This document shows, piece after piece, positions 22,708-36,000 of a stretch of 64,000 nucleotides of DNA. The first letter of the stretch is position 1. Each line of letters opens with the position of its first letter. The notes below the pieces were generated by a model. That model did no database searches and had not been told where the DNA came from. It saw nothing but the letters and a program-made list of their open reading frames with translations. Source of the stretch: Phoenix dactylifera (Eukaryota; Streptophyta; Magnoliopsida; Arecales; Arecaceae); NCBI RefSeq assembly GCF_009389715.1, contig NC_052399.1:15193646-15257645 (forward strand), in the 5' to 3' direction. Both the position numbers and the translations under genes were made by a program.

Positions 22708-24309
22708 AGTGGTATATGTGAGGATCCGTGAATTAAGGAACCCAAAAAATATTTTCTGAACCCTCTGAGTTGCATCAATTTTATTTCTTCTCAAACAGAA
22801 AGTCACATCACTTTCATAACTAGAACAAGCTAACATTCAGTAAGCAAAATAAGAACAAATCTCCAGCCAGCAAATCCGGGTAAGAGTACGAGAATTATTC
22901 CAAATAACTCAATACAGTATACAGTATACTGATTGTGTTAAGTGCGCAGTCCTCATTTTAGCTTCACAATTTTCATTCACAGGGAATGATGCCTGCCTTT
23001 TATACTAGTTGCAGTGATTTGATAAAAAGATGGCAGAACTTAACTAGCACTGAAGCCTGAAGGATCTTGTGAGGCAAATGTTTGGCCAGAATTTGAGGGT
23101 CTAACAGGTGATGCTATCTCCCGGGCAGCATTTGGAAGCAGCTTTGCAGAAGGCAAGAAAATATTTGAACTGGAAAAGGAGCAATCCGTCCTAGTGATCG
23201 AAGCCGCATGGGCTCCTTACATACCAGGCTTCAGGTGAATTCATGGCTGTCATTTCTGTCCACATCTTCTCTTTGACTTATATTTTCTGGAGAAATAAGT
23301 AATTCAGATTTATTCCACTGAAGTTATGTATTTTTATATCTTGCTTCAATAGACAACCCTAGGACAAATGCAAGAAGAGAGGAAGATTGATAGGCTAAAT
23401 CTTTACTATTAATTTTGGTACAGGTTCTTACCTACTGCAAAAAATAAGAGGAGAATGTGTATAGACAGAGAGATCAAAACCATGATAAAAGAGATGATCA
23501 ACAGGAAGTTGAATTCCATGAAAGTGGACAAATCTAGTGGCGATGACTTGCTTGGCTTGTTGCTCCAATTCAGTCACAATAACAATCAGGACTATGGAAT
23601 CACAATAGATGACGTGATAGAGGAATGCAAGCTATTCTACTTCACCGGCCAGGAGACAACCTCTGCATGGCTAGTATGGACACTGCTTCTCCTAGCCATG
23701 CATCCCAGCTGGCAACAGAGAGCAAGGGAAGAAGTTCTGAACATCTGTGGGAAGAATACACCAGATTTCGAATCCCTGAGCCACCTTAAGATTGTGAGTA
23801 CCATAACTTTCACCTTTCTCTCTTAAGAGGATATCATCACACTTCTTTCTGACTATTTTGCACTTGGGAAACTTGGATTGCAGGTAACCATGATACTGCA
23901 TGAGGTTTTGAGGTTATATCCACCTGTGGTCTCTCTGTATCGACACACCATCAAGAAAACAAAATTATGAAATTTCTCCTTCCCTGCTGGTGTTGGTCTC
24001 TTGCTACCCACAATCCTCATCCACCATGATCAAGAGTTTTGGGGTGAAGATGCTGAAGAGTTCAAGCCAGAGAGATTTTCAGAAGGGGTTGCAAAGGCAT
24101 CAAAAGTTCAGAATGCATTCCTTCCCTTCGGTTGGGGACCAAGGACATGTTTGGGCCAGAATTTTGCAATAATAGAGGCAAAGATAGCTCTAGCTACTAT
24201 CCTCCAACATTTTTCTTTTGAGCTGTCACCCTCCTATTCTCATGCTCCTTATACTGTCATAACTCTTCAGCCACAATATGGAGCTCATATCATACTTCAT
24301 CAACTCTGA

Positions 24310-25374
24310 GACTATAGTAAAGGATGTTAATGCTTTGGAGCATGTCCTACCTTGCAAGTTTTCTCACATAAAAGGTGTTTTCTTATAGTTAGTTTTGGCA
24401 TTTGTAGTAGTGTCCAGTAAATAATGATGCTTAATCATTATTATGAAGGTGAAGGAGAGGTTGGATAAGCTAGCTGCCTTTATTATTATAAGAGTGTGAG
24501 TAATCATTATTTATATGGAATGAATGATGAGAGCTTGTATGAATACCCTTGTTCTGATCTGCAATAAAGTGCCTTCATACAGAAGGTGATGATGTAATGC
24601 CTTCATGGCCCTTCTTTTAGGGTAATTATTTTTCTGTGCACCCATTGAAGAATTATATTAAATTAAAAAGGTTTCTTGTCTGTTTTTGTTAGATTCATGC
24701 ATCTTCGTTGAAATAGTGTACTTAATAGCTATCTATTTTCATATCATTTTTTAAGTATTTTATATTTATTAAAAAATTTATTATTAAAAAAAAGGCCTCA
24801 TTTATTGGATTCGCCTTAGGCCCCCAAATGTATTGGGCCGCCCCTGTGTGTGAATGATATCCCTCTACTGCAGATTGATAAGTTTCATAGGTATGATAGA
24901 TTCTCAAAGGCACACAAGAATTCCTAAGTTACTGTCCAGAAGTAAGCTAGATATTTCAGAGCATTTGATTGCTTGGTAAGACTAAAGCTGATAGGAACAT
25001 TGCCATGATATGCTGTACCGGCCCGAATTGGACGGTACAAAGTGTACCGTACCATAAAATTCAGTACCGGTACTCGGTATGGGTGGCGTACCGACATTCG
25101 ATACGCCAAAAAAATTCAGTATCGTACCGTACTAATACTGTGCCAGTTTAGCACCGATACGGAGTCCGATACCAAGACGGCGAACCTTAAATATTACAAG
25201 TCTTGTTATAGCATGATGACTGAAACAAAGTACCTCAAGAGTTGCTGGATAGAAGTGTTTCGTTCCGGAAACGTTCATCATGTATACAGCTATGGCAATG
25301 GTGTTCTCATGACAATAAAAGTAACAGGATCATGCGAATAAGCCAGTATACATTACAATCGGGACTCCGTCATC
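24310..25374. other. Convergent intergenic region between CYP72A copies 3 and 4
   Basis: The 3' flank of the copy 3 pseudogene resembles the tails of copies 1 and 2 for about 300 bp. An AT-rich stretch follows, then a GTACC-rich repeat (25004-25190). No gene is seen. Confidence 0.5.
25004..25190 (+). repeat. GTACC-rich dispersed repeat, copy a
   Basis: A block of about 185 bp dense in GTACC/GGTAC words, with landmarks ACGCCAAAAAAATTCAGTAT and GACGGCGAACCTT. Related copies lie at 29880-30305 (split), 30640-30712, 37640-37839 and 61097-61304 (opposite strand). There is no coding sequence, and neither TIRs nor a poly-A tail is obvious, so class is uncertain (MITE or SINE-like). Confidence 0.65.
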
Positions 25375-28300
25375 TTAGACTTTGCGGAGTATGATCTGAG
25401 CTCCATGTTGTGGTTGAACGGTAAGAAGATAGTAAGGAGAGTGAATATAGGTGGGTGAGAGCTCAAATGAGAAGTGCTGCAAGATCATTGACAGAGCAAG
25501 CTTTGCTTCTATAAGGGCAAAGTTCTGGCCCACACAGGCTTTTGGCCCCCAGCCAAATGGGAAGAATGCCGCTTGCTTCTTTGAAGCGTTTGAGACGCCC
25601 CTGGAAAACCTCTGTGGTTTGAACTCTTCAGCATCTGTGCCCCAGATCTCAGGATCATGGTTGACAAGAAGTGTAGGCAGCAAAAGGTTCGCACCTGCAG
25701 GGAGAGAGACCCCTCCGATCTTTGATCTTCTATATGTATACCGGTATTGAATGGGCACCGATGGATATAATCTTAAAATTTCATGTAGTATTATGTTTAT
25801 CTGTGGAAACAATTTGCAGTTGTAGCTAAGAAGCATGTCCGGTCAGTTATATACATCTCGATATCATTATTGGTTCTCAGTCCCTTTGAAAATAAATATT
25901 CTGATGAATGAAAACATTACTTTAGACTAGAAACTATGATTGATTCTTCAAGGTATCTTGAAATAAATTTATCAGAAGCCAAATTCATGAGGATAATTTG
26001 ACAAGATGGATGAACCTGATCACCGTGCATAACTTAAATTCTACAGCAATTCTAGACAACATGAGGACTAAACCATGATGGAAAAAGAGAAAGGTAAAAC
26101 TTCAATATAGACAATCTTTGGAGGTTTCCGTGTCAGGTCAAATATACTCCATGAGTTAAAGCAGATCCATGGGAAAAAGAAGTGGGTGAAATTTATTTAT
26201 TTGTTCTTTGCCACAAGCAATCAGCAGAAAAGATGGTGAACAGTTTTGCAGGATAGAGATAATTATTTTGGAGTACCCCAAGTTATGTTGATCACTCAGC
26301 CTCTAGCCTTGAAAGTGAATGGGTTATGAGAACATCAAAGCTAAACATTTAAAAGCATTTCAAGAATGCGCAGATGGAATAAGATCCTGAGTTTTTTTCA
26401 GTCAAATTGCAAGGTGAGGGAAGCCTCCTTATGAAGTGAGATCATGTCATGTTTGAATGATCTGATTCATCAAGATCGGGAAGATAAGAAGATCTTGTAT
26501 ACAGAAAGTTAAGCAACTAAATAGCTCGGTTCCTCGCCAATCATAGCCTTGAAGGCTTGTAGCCTCATCTTATCGTTTGCTGTCAGACCTGACTTGATGT
26601 CGGATCCAAAGCAAAGGCAAATACAATCTGTTCAAGGAAACGGTCATAGTTGTATGTTTATTTTTTTCTTTGCAAACCCCCCTCAAAATAAAAAGGGAAA
26701 AAGAAAAAGAAAACATTCTTTGCAGACAAGATTCAAATTGCATAGTTATTAACTGATATGCCTCAAGTCAATCCCCATCCAGTTTAATCCATAGATGAGC
26801 AAAAAGAAACTACTAACAACTCCATTATTCATTAGAAATGAGAAAAATTAAATGCTGCATAAAACACTTACAATCTTAAGTTCGCCTATGCTTTCAAAGT
26901 TTGGTGCACTTCTCCCTAATATCTTTAGAACCTCTTCCCGTGCTCTGTCTTGCCATATTGGATTCATAGCAAGGAGAACCATTGTCCACGTGAGCAAGAC
27001 AGAGGTAGATTCATGTCCAACAAAATAGAAAAGCTTGCATTCCTCCATCACCTCTTCAGTTGTCAAACCTTTGAATCTTGAATCATTAACATGTGTTTGC
27101 TGATCACTACAGTTGGATTGCAACATCAAGCCCAACAGATCATCAATTCTGCAGTCTCGCATTCTAATAGCTAGTTCTTTCTTTTTGATCAAATCTCTCA
27201 GCAAGGCTTTGATTTGTACGTCCAAATGCTTTACATGCTTATTCTTTTTCGTCGGTAAAAATCTACAAAAGAACACAAGTATCACTTTACAAGGTCCACT
27301 GAATTTATTAAGTTTTTTTTGTCATACTAGCAGAATTTTTTTCATTCATACAACTAGCAAATCTCCACCTATTTGTTTTTTTTTGTATATAGTTTACTTT
27401 TTTGTGGGTGTAAGAGAGTATATCTGACCCAGGAGGAAAATTTGTGAAAAGATCTGCAGCAATACCAAGACTGAAGATTAACTCTTCCTAATGAATGAAA
27501 ATTTTCTTACTAGGATCCTAGCATCAAAATTTTCTTATTCATCTTTTGCCAATATTATACTTACTAGGATATCCTAATTATGATCTTGTTATCAATAACT
27601 GCAAGTTCTAGGAGTGTTTCTTACCTCCATCCCAATAGTAGTCATTGGAGTTGGCTAGTGAGGTAGAGTCTTGTTCTTTTTGTTTCCCTCCATTTTTAAG
27701 TATAATTAGAAGGGGAGCATACATGATTTAGATATAAAGGAACTTATCATATACTTGGGCCCCAAAAAGCAATGCCAACAAAGAAAAGAAATTAAACATT
27801 AGTATGCTTTTTTTAAAATTTTCTAAAAAGGAGGTGATGGAACTTAAAAAGGAAGAAGCTTTCACTGCATTGGGTGAAAATGGAACTCTAAAAATACAAA
27901 TCAGTCAGTTTGAAGGTAGATCTGGAAGTTATCCGAGCAAGCAAAAACGTTCTTAAAATTCTGAATCCAGAGACATGACTTTTCTTCTTAAAAATTGATT
28001 TTTATAATTCATGACCAAACAAGTCCTAGATGTAGCAGTGTTATCCAACTAATGATGCTTCTCCACTGCATCGTCAGTAGAAGCTTGATGGAGTTTTGAC
28101 AATGTAAATGATAAACCATCAAAAATCACATAGTTGACAGTAAACTGAAATTCAGTGAATAATATAAGGGAAAATGTCCAATTACACAGCGTAGGAAATT
28201 GGAATGCACCTAAATCCTGGAATATATGGCATTTGCGATAATTCAAGGATCAATGCGATCTGTTCCCTTTGAAGCTGGAATATTCTTTGGCCTTCTATGT

Positions 28301-29724
28301 AATTGCTACCAAGGGCTGTTCTAGATATGATATCTCCAGTAAGTTCTTGGAGCTCTGGCCATACATCGATTTCATACGATACACGATCACCAATAAACAT
28401 CTCCCATTTCTTGATCATCTCCGTACAACTAACCAAAAATGCTGGTATCATTGCCTGCATTAGTATATCTTAATTAGCACAGATATCCTCATCACCCGGG
28501 AGGCAAAATGTTTCAAATAAAGGGAACATGAGCTAAAGAATTCTAATGCAACACAGATATAATATCTTGTCATGGACTCAAATTGGCTGTCATTCAAGAT
28601 AACTAGGGTGATCCATAAGCTCCTAATCCTTAGGCAGAAGGCTGATCTATTTTGATATTATTTAGATGATTTCCATGTTTCATATACTTTTTTTTTTTCA
28701 GTCCTTGCTTTCTCTTTCCATGCAGCATGTACTGTTCATTTTGCATGGTTTCAGAAATGACCTTCAACTTCTCGAGGTGAAAAGCAGGATTGATGATGCT
28801 CCTGTGCTGAGCCCATTTCTCCCCGTCAAGGATGGTAACCCCTTGCGGCAACATCTTCATATAAGGATTTGGTGGCGGCGGAATCCGAAAGTGGCCCGAT
28901 TTGTTTGACAGGATCTCCTTCATGAGGTCCAGATCCCATATGACCAGTCCTGGTGTTGTCCCGACCCAGATGGCCGACATCTTGCCTGAGCTTCCCAACA
29001 AAAGAATACACAGAAAGCAACAGTTTAAAAATAGTCAGTTGATGCTGGAAAAATATGTGGAATTCCAGAAAGGACGCAGTTTATGAAAGCTCCAAGAACA
29101 ACAGTACAGCATGGTAAACACATTTCAGCAAGGAAGAGTAGGAAATAAAACTGAGAACTTACAGTGAACCTATGTTTAATCCCTGCACAGAGTTGCATCT
29201 GTTTCTATACACAGTTTTTCTTTTTCTCTTTTTATTCCGAGAAAACAGTTTGTATGCAGAGTTATACTTCTTAAAACACATTTTTGTATGCACTAGATAT
29301 TAAATTACAGAGTATCATCAAAACCAAGGATCGGACATGAAATTTTAGATTAATAGAAATTACATATAAAATGACAGTCAATCAAGAAGGGTGGAGGACC
29401 TTGATTTCCCCCAAGCTGGTTAGCTTATTCGGTGGGTTTTCGCATACCGTAATCCTGCACAGTTTGATGAATGAAGGGGAGGACACGTGGCACAATGCTG
29501 TGAGTCAGATTCATGGGCTTGGACCAGGCGTCCGCCATGGACTTCCCCTCCGCTAATCTGTCGCCCAGCAGGAGCTTGTAGGGCCGGCATCTGATCCCTT
29601 GCTGCCTCAACTCTCTCTCCAGAGCCTTGGGTCTCCACCACACCGAATAGAACACCCTTAGAACAAGCCAGAGAAAGAGGGTCATAGAGACCGTCGCCAT
29701 TGCCGAGAGGAAGAGATCGTCCAT
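25375..29724 (-). CDS. CYP72A-family cytochrome P450, copy 4 (five exons, 520 aa)
   Basis: Minus-strand exons are 29724-29448, 28985-28762, 28454-28210, 27262-26872 and 25800-25375, with GT/AG ends and the same phases as copies 1 and 2, totalling 1563 nt. The protein has an N-terminal membrane anchor (about 8-25), WWRPKALE, a PPPP insertion in exon 2, VGHEST in the I helix (330-335), EILR (386-389), PQRF in place of PERF (441-444) and FPFGWGPKACVG with Cys468. It is clearly more divergent from copies 1-3 than they are from each other. No lesion is visible. It lies tail to tail with pseudogene copy 3. Likely an ER monooxygenase; substrate unknown. Confidence 0.9.
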
Positions 29725-29789
29725 TTTGTCCTGGGCGAAGGGCTAGGAATCAACCAAACGGTTCCAAGAGTCTTACAACTACTTGTGCT

Positions 29790-29880
29790 TATATGCATGG
29801 TAAGCTATACTGATTTGAGCAGTATGTGCTTATATGCATGGTAAGCTATACTGATTCGAGCACCGTACTATACTGATTTG
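29790..29880. repeat. Short tandem duplication upstream of CYP72A copy 4
   Basis: A unit of about 40 bp containing GCTTATATGCATGGTAAGC and CTATACTGATTTGAG is present twice in a row (from about 29788 and 29828). It lies within about 150 bp of the copy 4 start codon on its promoter side. Confidence 0.7.
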
Positions 29881-30990
29881 ATGCCGATATAAATGGAGTA
29901 ACCCAAAAATCTCCGTATCGTACCGTACCAACACTATGCTAGTAATCGATGTGGGACTAAACACACGCCCGAACGGATCCTCACATACTCCTCCCATTTA
30001 AGTCCTGACATCCTTGTCAGGCTAAGGGTTCAAATCTATTCAAATCTAATCACCAACACCACGATTGGCCCGTGGTCAGCCCCAATGGATCCGTGCTGCA
30101 GTGTTTTCTAGTCCACATAAATTATCGGCCGGATCCGCTCTGATACCATTTGTAACAACCCAAGACCTCATCCAAAATGGCTAATTGGAAGGTATTATTT
30201 AGGTTCCTTAATCCTATATAAGTACCCAAGATCTACCCAGCGAATAACCGATATGGGACTAAACACACATCCGCACAGGTCCTCACAATACTGAGATGGC
30301 GAACTTTGTTTTTATATATAACATTAGTTGCTACATATTTTAGAGCTATAGAAGTCCAGCAACGCAGATAGCAGCTTATTTATAAACGTGATAAATGTGA
30401 TGGCAAGTTGGCACCAAGCCCAAGTAACTTGGTTATACGCATGATGCACTTGCTATGTGAAAAGGTAATGCTATAATATCTCAATCAAAAAGCTTTCATC
30501 AAAGAAACCTTTAATGAACAATAGAAAGGTGCGGAAAAGAGGGTCGAGAGAGTTGGGGAGTGGGTGCCTTCCGGTGAGAAGAACTATTTCATGGAGAGCT
30601 AGGCTTCCATGAGAGGGACGTGGGGTGGCATAACCAAAAAATCTTCATATCGTACCATATTGATATTGTGCTAATATGGCACCATAATAAAATTCAGTAT
30701 CAAGATGAAGAACCTTAATTGTATATATAATATTAGTATTTCAGAATTACATAAGTCCAACAACATAGGCAGCAGTTTATTTATAAATGTAATAAATGTG
30801 ATGGCAAGTTGGCAACAACCCTAGGTAACTTAGTTATAAGCATGATGCGCTTGCTATGTGAAAAGGGCATGCTATGCTTTCTCAATCAAAAAGCTTTGAT
30901 CAAAGAAACCTTTTGTGAACAATAGAAAGGTTTGGAAAAGAGGGTCGAGGGAGCTGGGGAGTGGGTGCCTTCCAGTGAGAGGAACTGTTT
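29880..30990. repeat. Tandem pair of about 345 bp, first member interrupted by a TRIM
   Basis: DNA at 30295-30600 is repeated at about 30690-30990 (shared landmarks GTGATGGCAAGTTGGCA, CATGATGC and GGGGAGTGGGTGCCTTCC). Both members begin with a piece of the GTACC repeat (29880-29941 joined to 30288-30305, and 30640-30712). The first member is split by the family A TRIM at 29942-30287. Confidence 0.7.
29942..30287 (-). mobile_element. TRIM family A, left-truncated copy
   Basis: Left LTR remnant 29942 to about 29993, internal segment with GCTCTGATACCATT at its right end, then a full 137-bp LTR 30151-30287 (TGTAACAACC...CCTCACA). Same family and orientation as 5920-6660. It splits a GTACC-rich repeat. 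Confidence 0.8.
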
Positions 30991-31359
30991 GAGGCCTAGG
31001 ACGAGCGACGTGGAGAACTGTGCTACCGTGAGAGGGAGACGCGGGGTGGCATCACCTCCCTTTCAATCAAAAAAAAGAGAGGGACGTGGGTCACCTTTTA
31101 AGGAGTGCAACGGACTGGGGAACTGGGAAGGGAAATGTTACATCGTGTTTGCGCGTGAACGGCTTAGATTTTCATGGACGTCTTGTCCTTTAGACTTTTG
31201 AGTACCTACGTTTTCTTTTCCCTTTTTTTTTTTTTTTGCTTTTAATCCCGTGCATCACAGGATTGGCAACTCTTAGGTGGAATTTTTTTTTAATTTATTC
31301 GTTCAGGATCATACATATATTCTAAATGAAATGTTGCTGTTGAAATGAAAGCTGAGAGA

Positions 31360-32162
31360 CTTTGCTCGGAGATATGTTATGGCGGAGAGAGGAGTGACAT
31401 GGGCATATGTGGCATATCATATTTGGCTAGACAGGAATGTGAGAATCTTTGAGGGCAGAGGGTTCTACCTGAGATCAGTGGTGGATAGAGCCTTAGCACA
31501 TGCAGCCGAGTTGATGAGCACTGCAGTTGTGAGCCCACCTGAAGGTGACAGGGACATCTGGAGTTTCTCTTTGACTCCTTCTGCGTCTAGGTACGCAACG
31601 ATACCAATGGTATCCTAGGAGCCCCTACCCCTCGGTTTCTTCAAGGTGAATTGATGGTAGCATCTCGGAGGGCGGGAGCAGATGCGGCGTGAGTTTTGCA
31701 ATCAGAGACCACGACTCCAGACTGATTACAGTAGAAGGACAGTGTATCTTTGATGAGTCTGTCCCAGTAGTGGAGCTGCGAGCAGCATGGAAGAACCTCG
31801 TTCAGACTAGAGTGCACCTGAATGCTCGGCGAGTCCTACTAAAGAGAGACTCGGTCATAGTGGTCGACTGGATTCGGAGCAGATGTATCAGGCCAGACCT
31901 GCACCCTCTTGTTTATGATATCTGCTATCTTGTGGAAGAGCTGAACTCGTTCCGAGTTGCGCACGTCTTTCGAAAGGCACAGTGCGGCAGACTGTATCAC
32001 CTCTTTTGCAGCACACCATTCTGAAGGTGTCCTCTAAAAGGGATTGGAGCACGTGCCGGTGGCACAAGAGCGTGTTTTGTATTGTGATCACTCAGGCGTA
32101 CTCACGGCTGATGTAGTGAGTCGTCGGTATACACACACAAAAAAAAAAAAAAAAAAAAAAGC
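31360..32162 (+). mobile_element. 5'-truncated LINE, RNase H end with poly-A tail
   Basis: The plus strand encodes a reverse-transcriptase tail (AYHIWLDRNVRIFEG, 31379-31618) and then an RNase H region in another frame (VSFAIRDHDSRLITVEG, VELRAAW; 31689-32024). It ends in an A-run at 32140-32160. A frameshift separates the two parts, so it is a dead relic. Confidence 0.8.
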
Positions 32163-33070
32163 CATTGTTTGACTTTGTACTATTCATCAATTACAACAAT
32201 ATCATTTAAAAAATTTAAATCTCTGCATTAATTTTAAAAATATTTATTCTTTGAACAGTGGAGCAATCAAATGTTCTGACTATTTCCCATAACAATAGAC
32301 AATGAAGGCCACTGTAACAGTGCTTATTTTTTTTTTATCTATTCTGCCAAAAAATCCAGCCGAAAGCTAAACTGCGCTTAAGCGGTTGCTTTCATTATAG
32401 GAGCGTATAACAATTTCTAAGAGCGGTTCTCCATAGTTGGATACAGATTACCAGAATAAATGAGCATGAACAAATAACTGATGAATGAGTTTTTGCGAGG
32501 CATTGAGAAGCTAGCATGTTTACTTAAAGACTTTGAAGCAAAATAAAGTTCTTAAGCCCCACTAGCTCAATTAGTTTAAGAGTACTTCCTTCTAGGTTGC
32601 CTTCACTTGTGCCACCCAACTTACAGTATCAGAGAAAACAAGGCTGTTCTACATGATATATATGTATATGTATATGTATCTCTGTGTGTGTGTGTGTGAC
32701 CATCAAAGAACAAAACTCAGAAGAGCTGCTCTTTACAACCAATAAAAAATGACTGGTGATTACAATCAAAGAAGAAAAAGTAGTATTTTAGATGCTGAAA
32801 CATTCATCTCTTTCACCGAACAGAAAATCTGACATATTAAATGCACAATCTACAAATCTTTTATACAAGCATCATTTTCGTAATGGTAAGTCACATAAGT
32901 CTGGCAGAACAGATTACAAGCTGCATAATGGGGAGAGCATGCTAAATTCCATCTACATACAGTTGTCAGACAACTATAAAACACCAAATAAGAAGCTTAC
33001 ATTTCATGCAGTCAGGACAGAAAGTGAATGAATACACATCACTTCAGTATCCATTACATACACATGGCTT
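32163..33070. other. AT-rich intergenic DNA
   Basis: No gene seen. It contains a short (TATG)n/(TG)n microsatellite at about 32660-32698. Confidence 0.5.
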
Positions 33071-33076
33071 GAAAGA

Positions 33077-36000
33077 TCACCAGAAAATATGAAAGTTAAA
33101 AGCCTGAAGAATTATAGGAAATAATGTCAGAACCGCCTGCAAAAAGAAAAATAGAATCATCAACAAACGTTGCAGATAGTACCCAAAAACTATGCATTAT
33201 GGACTCGTCGAGAGAACTATCAAATGATTGCTATCACACAAAACATAGTTAAAAATCATTGCACCGACGTTCAATATCAGCAACAAAAAGAAAAATCAGA
33301 GGTTGATGCACACTGCACAGATGTCCATTGAAGTACATGCGCAGCCCCATATCCCAAGCGTTGAAAACATCACTATTCTGATATTTGGCGTTTTCAAGCA
33401 TTAAAGACTTGATCCATGAAGCCAGATTCATGATGCACAAGGGTATAACTCATGTTACTATAAATGACTCGAATATCGTTTGTACTGCACAAATATAAAT
33501 TTTACAGGAAATACAGATAGAGCACTAGGCATGAAAAGAAGGGTTACACAAAGCAAATTAACCTCCTTCTTGGATGGGTCAAGACCAAAGAAGAGAGTGA
33601 GTTTAATGAGTACCTGGAAGCAGATCCCATAAAAGAAAATAAATTTAAAAAAAAAACTCGTATGATCTTTATATCATGCTGTCTTATTAAATTCTTCTTA
33701 TAGATTTTGAATTTGATACGTATAAAGAACAAATGAGTACTGAAAACATGATATAACCTTGATGATGGGACAAGACCCAGTAAAAATGACAGTACTGACA
33801 AACACAAGACTCGATATATTGTTATTAGAATTACAAATCCATAGAGTTTACGCAATTGTTTACACTTAAACAAAGTGGGAGCAAGAATTACCAATTAAAA
33901 TGACAAGTTCTGACAAATAGATAGACTCCATATATTGTTATCAAAATTACAAACCCATAGAGATTAAGCAATTTGCATTTAAATAAAGCAAGAGCAAGAT
34001 TTTAATTGCTGCTTTGTGCTGGTCACGCTGAACTGGACCAGGATAGTGCCAGCAAGACACATGTATGTGCGCATTGGTACCCTGTGCATCACAGGTTATT
34101 GAATCATGCCAGTTCAGGATGGGTCAATACATCTCATTAATACTGGATTGGCATGCCCTGTGCCACCAGCACTTAAATCCTTGAGTGAGAGTACCAACGT
34201 CGGAAACCATTTTATGAATAACAGCATCATCCAATGAATAGAACAAATCAACATACCAAAAACATTAGCCAATAAATCTTAAGTATCAAATTCAGATGTG
34301 AGATGGATACTTGCCGCAACTGTACATGCAACCAGCCCTGGCTTCTCTCTGTAGTCTAAAGCAACAAACAGTAGAATGAAAACGCCAACATACCATGGAA
34401 TTGCAGCAAGAAAAAAACCAGATAGGAACCTTACATAGAACAAGAACAACTTGTGTCAGCATATTCACTAGAAATTTGAGATTGACAACATATATACAAT
34501 ACGCTAGATGTCGGTATAAATGTCAAAATAAGCATGCACGCATGCACATATGCAGTATGAAGTAAATCACAATGCGATTATGTGGATGCTTGGTCTTTTT
34601 CTATAAGTGACATGCAACATCATTATCCAATTACTTATATGCTAAGGCAAAGTTTGAATATAAATGACATTAACAAGTGAAACCAAGACTTATCATAATG
34701 GTAGTTGTGATATGTCATAAGTTGTATTGAGATGAGTAGGTCATCCCATTAAAACAGCGTATTGCAACCACAGCAGGTCGAAATGGACTAGCTTTAAATT
34801 GAATACATAGAACAAATTGTATGATAGTAGTTGTTGCTTATAATATTGATATGAATTTGCGTACATGTACATGTAGACATTTTTGTTTATTTATATAGAT
34901 TTACGACTAGACATAGAGGAAGGAGAGAAAAAAAATGCAATATAAGGCACGAGCATGCATCATCAACTAGCAACAAGTTTATAAATTCTTACTAAAACAG
35001 TAAAAGAATGAAGATGGCAGGAGGGAAGAAGGGGAGGGGGGGGAGGGAGGGAAGGGGGAGGGGGGAAGAGAGAGAGAGTTGTGATAGCAAGCAACTATTT
35101 TTATTATAAAAACATCTGCAATCTAAGTGTTGATAACAACAATTTTTTCATCAACAGAAGAAAAGGTCATGCTCAACTCTATCATGATTGCATTTGCTGT
35201 TGAAATTTAGATGACCTATGAAGCAAGATAAGATGAATATCTTCCATCATGAATGCCTGCTTTACCAGAAAATTAGTAAGAAGCCTAGTGTAAAAATTAT
35301 CTCATCCAAGGTTTATTTTAGCACGGGTGAGCAATCAATTCAAAGTTTCAAACTTTTAAGCATTATAAATAATCCAACCACCGAGGAGAAAAAAAGAATG
35401 ACACGTTACAAGCATATATTACAAAGCATGCTGCAAAATAGGGACTTCCATAATGAGGAAAAGGCATTCTTTTTGAAGATTGTTCATGTATATCCTGATA
35501 TCAACTTCAAAATGAAAATATTTTACTTTGCTTATTTGATAAGCTCTCATATAAATACTGACGTTAGACAGGCATACTTACAGAAACACAACCCACCAGG
35601 CATGCTAATGGTCCAGGCCATTCATTGACCAAAAAGCCTTAGGACCTATCTCCGTCCAGTTCATTTGAAGACCTAAATTTTAGGTCCTAAATTATTAAAG
35701 AAGTGCATGGGCTACCCTTGATTAGCCCAAGCATGGCTTGGAGCCTAGATAATGAATAAATGATTATATGCATCTGTATATTTTATATATAAATGCATAT
35801 ATATATATGGTTTGTATATGTACACACATAGATACCAAAATGTAAGTGGGTTAAAAGGATGAAATGGATCAAAACAAAAGATATCATGTCTTCTAATTGA
35901 AACCGTTCATCTAGTGATCACCTGAGGCATAGATAAAACACCCCCTATATTTCTTTTCTTGTAAACTTTGTGCATTTTAATTGATTGAAATCATAAAGAC

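Larger units (their letters stand above)
21077..24309 (+). pseudogene. CYP72A copy 3, pseudogene
   Basis: All five exon equivalents are present: 21077-21353, 21968-22186, 22983-23234, 23424-23793 and 23884-24309. Lesions are a TGA replacing the Trp codon of the EAWSKP motif (21275-21277); frame-shifting indels in exon 2 near 22126 and 22173; an extra 7 bp near 23053 in exon 3 that brings in TGA; and TGA replacing a Gly codon at 23968-23970 in exon 5. Exon 4 is intact apart from an in-frame loss (TGQETT kept) and the haem loop [12 protein letters not shown]... region survives as [17 protein letters not shown] fragment sits in intron 1 and a solo TRIM LTR in intron 2. Copies 1 and 2 are its closest relatives here. 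Confidence 0.9.

Noticed and set aside
35218-35628. 136-codon plus-strand frame
   Set aside because: Lies within intron 2 of the L18a-like gene, AT-rich, no domain or neighbours; probably chance.
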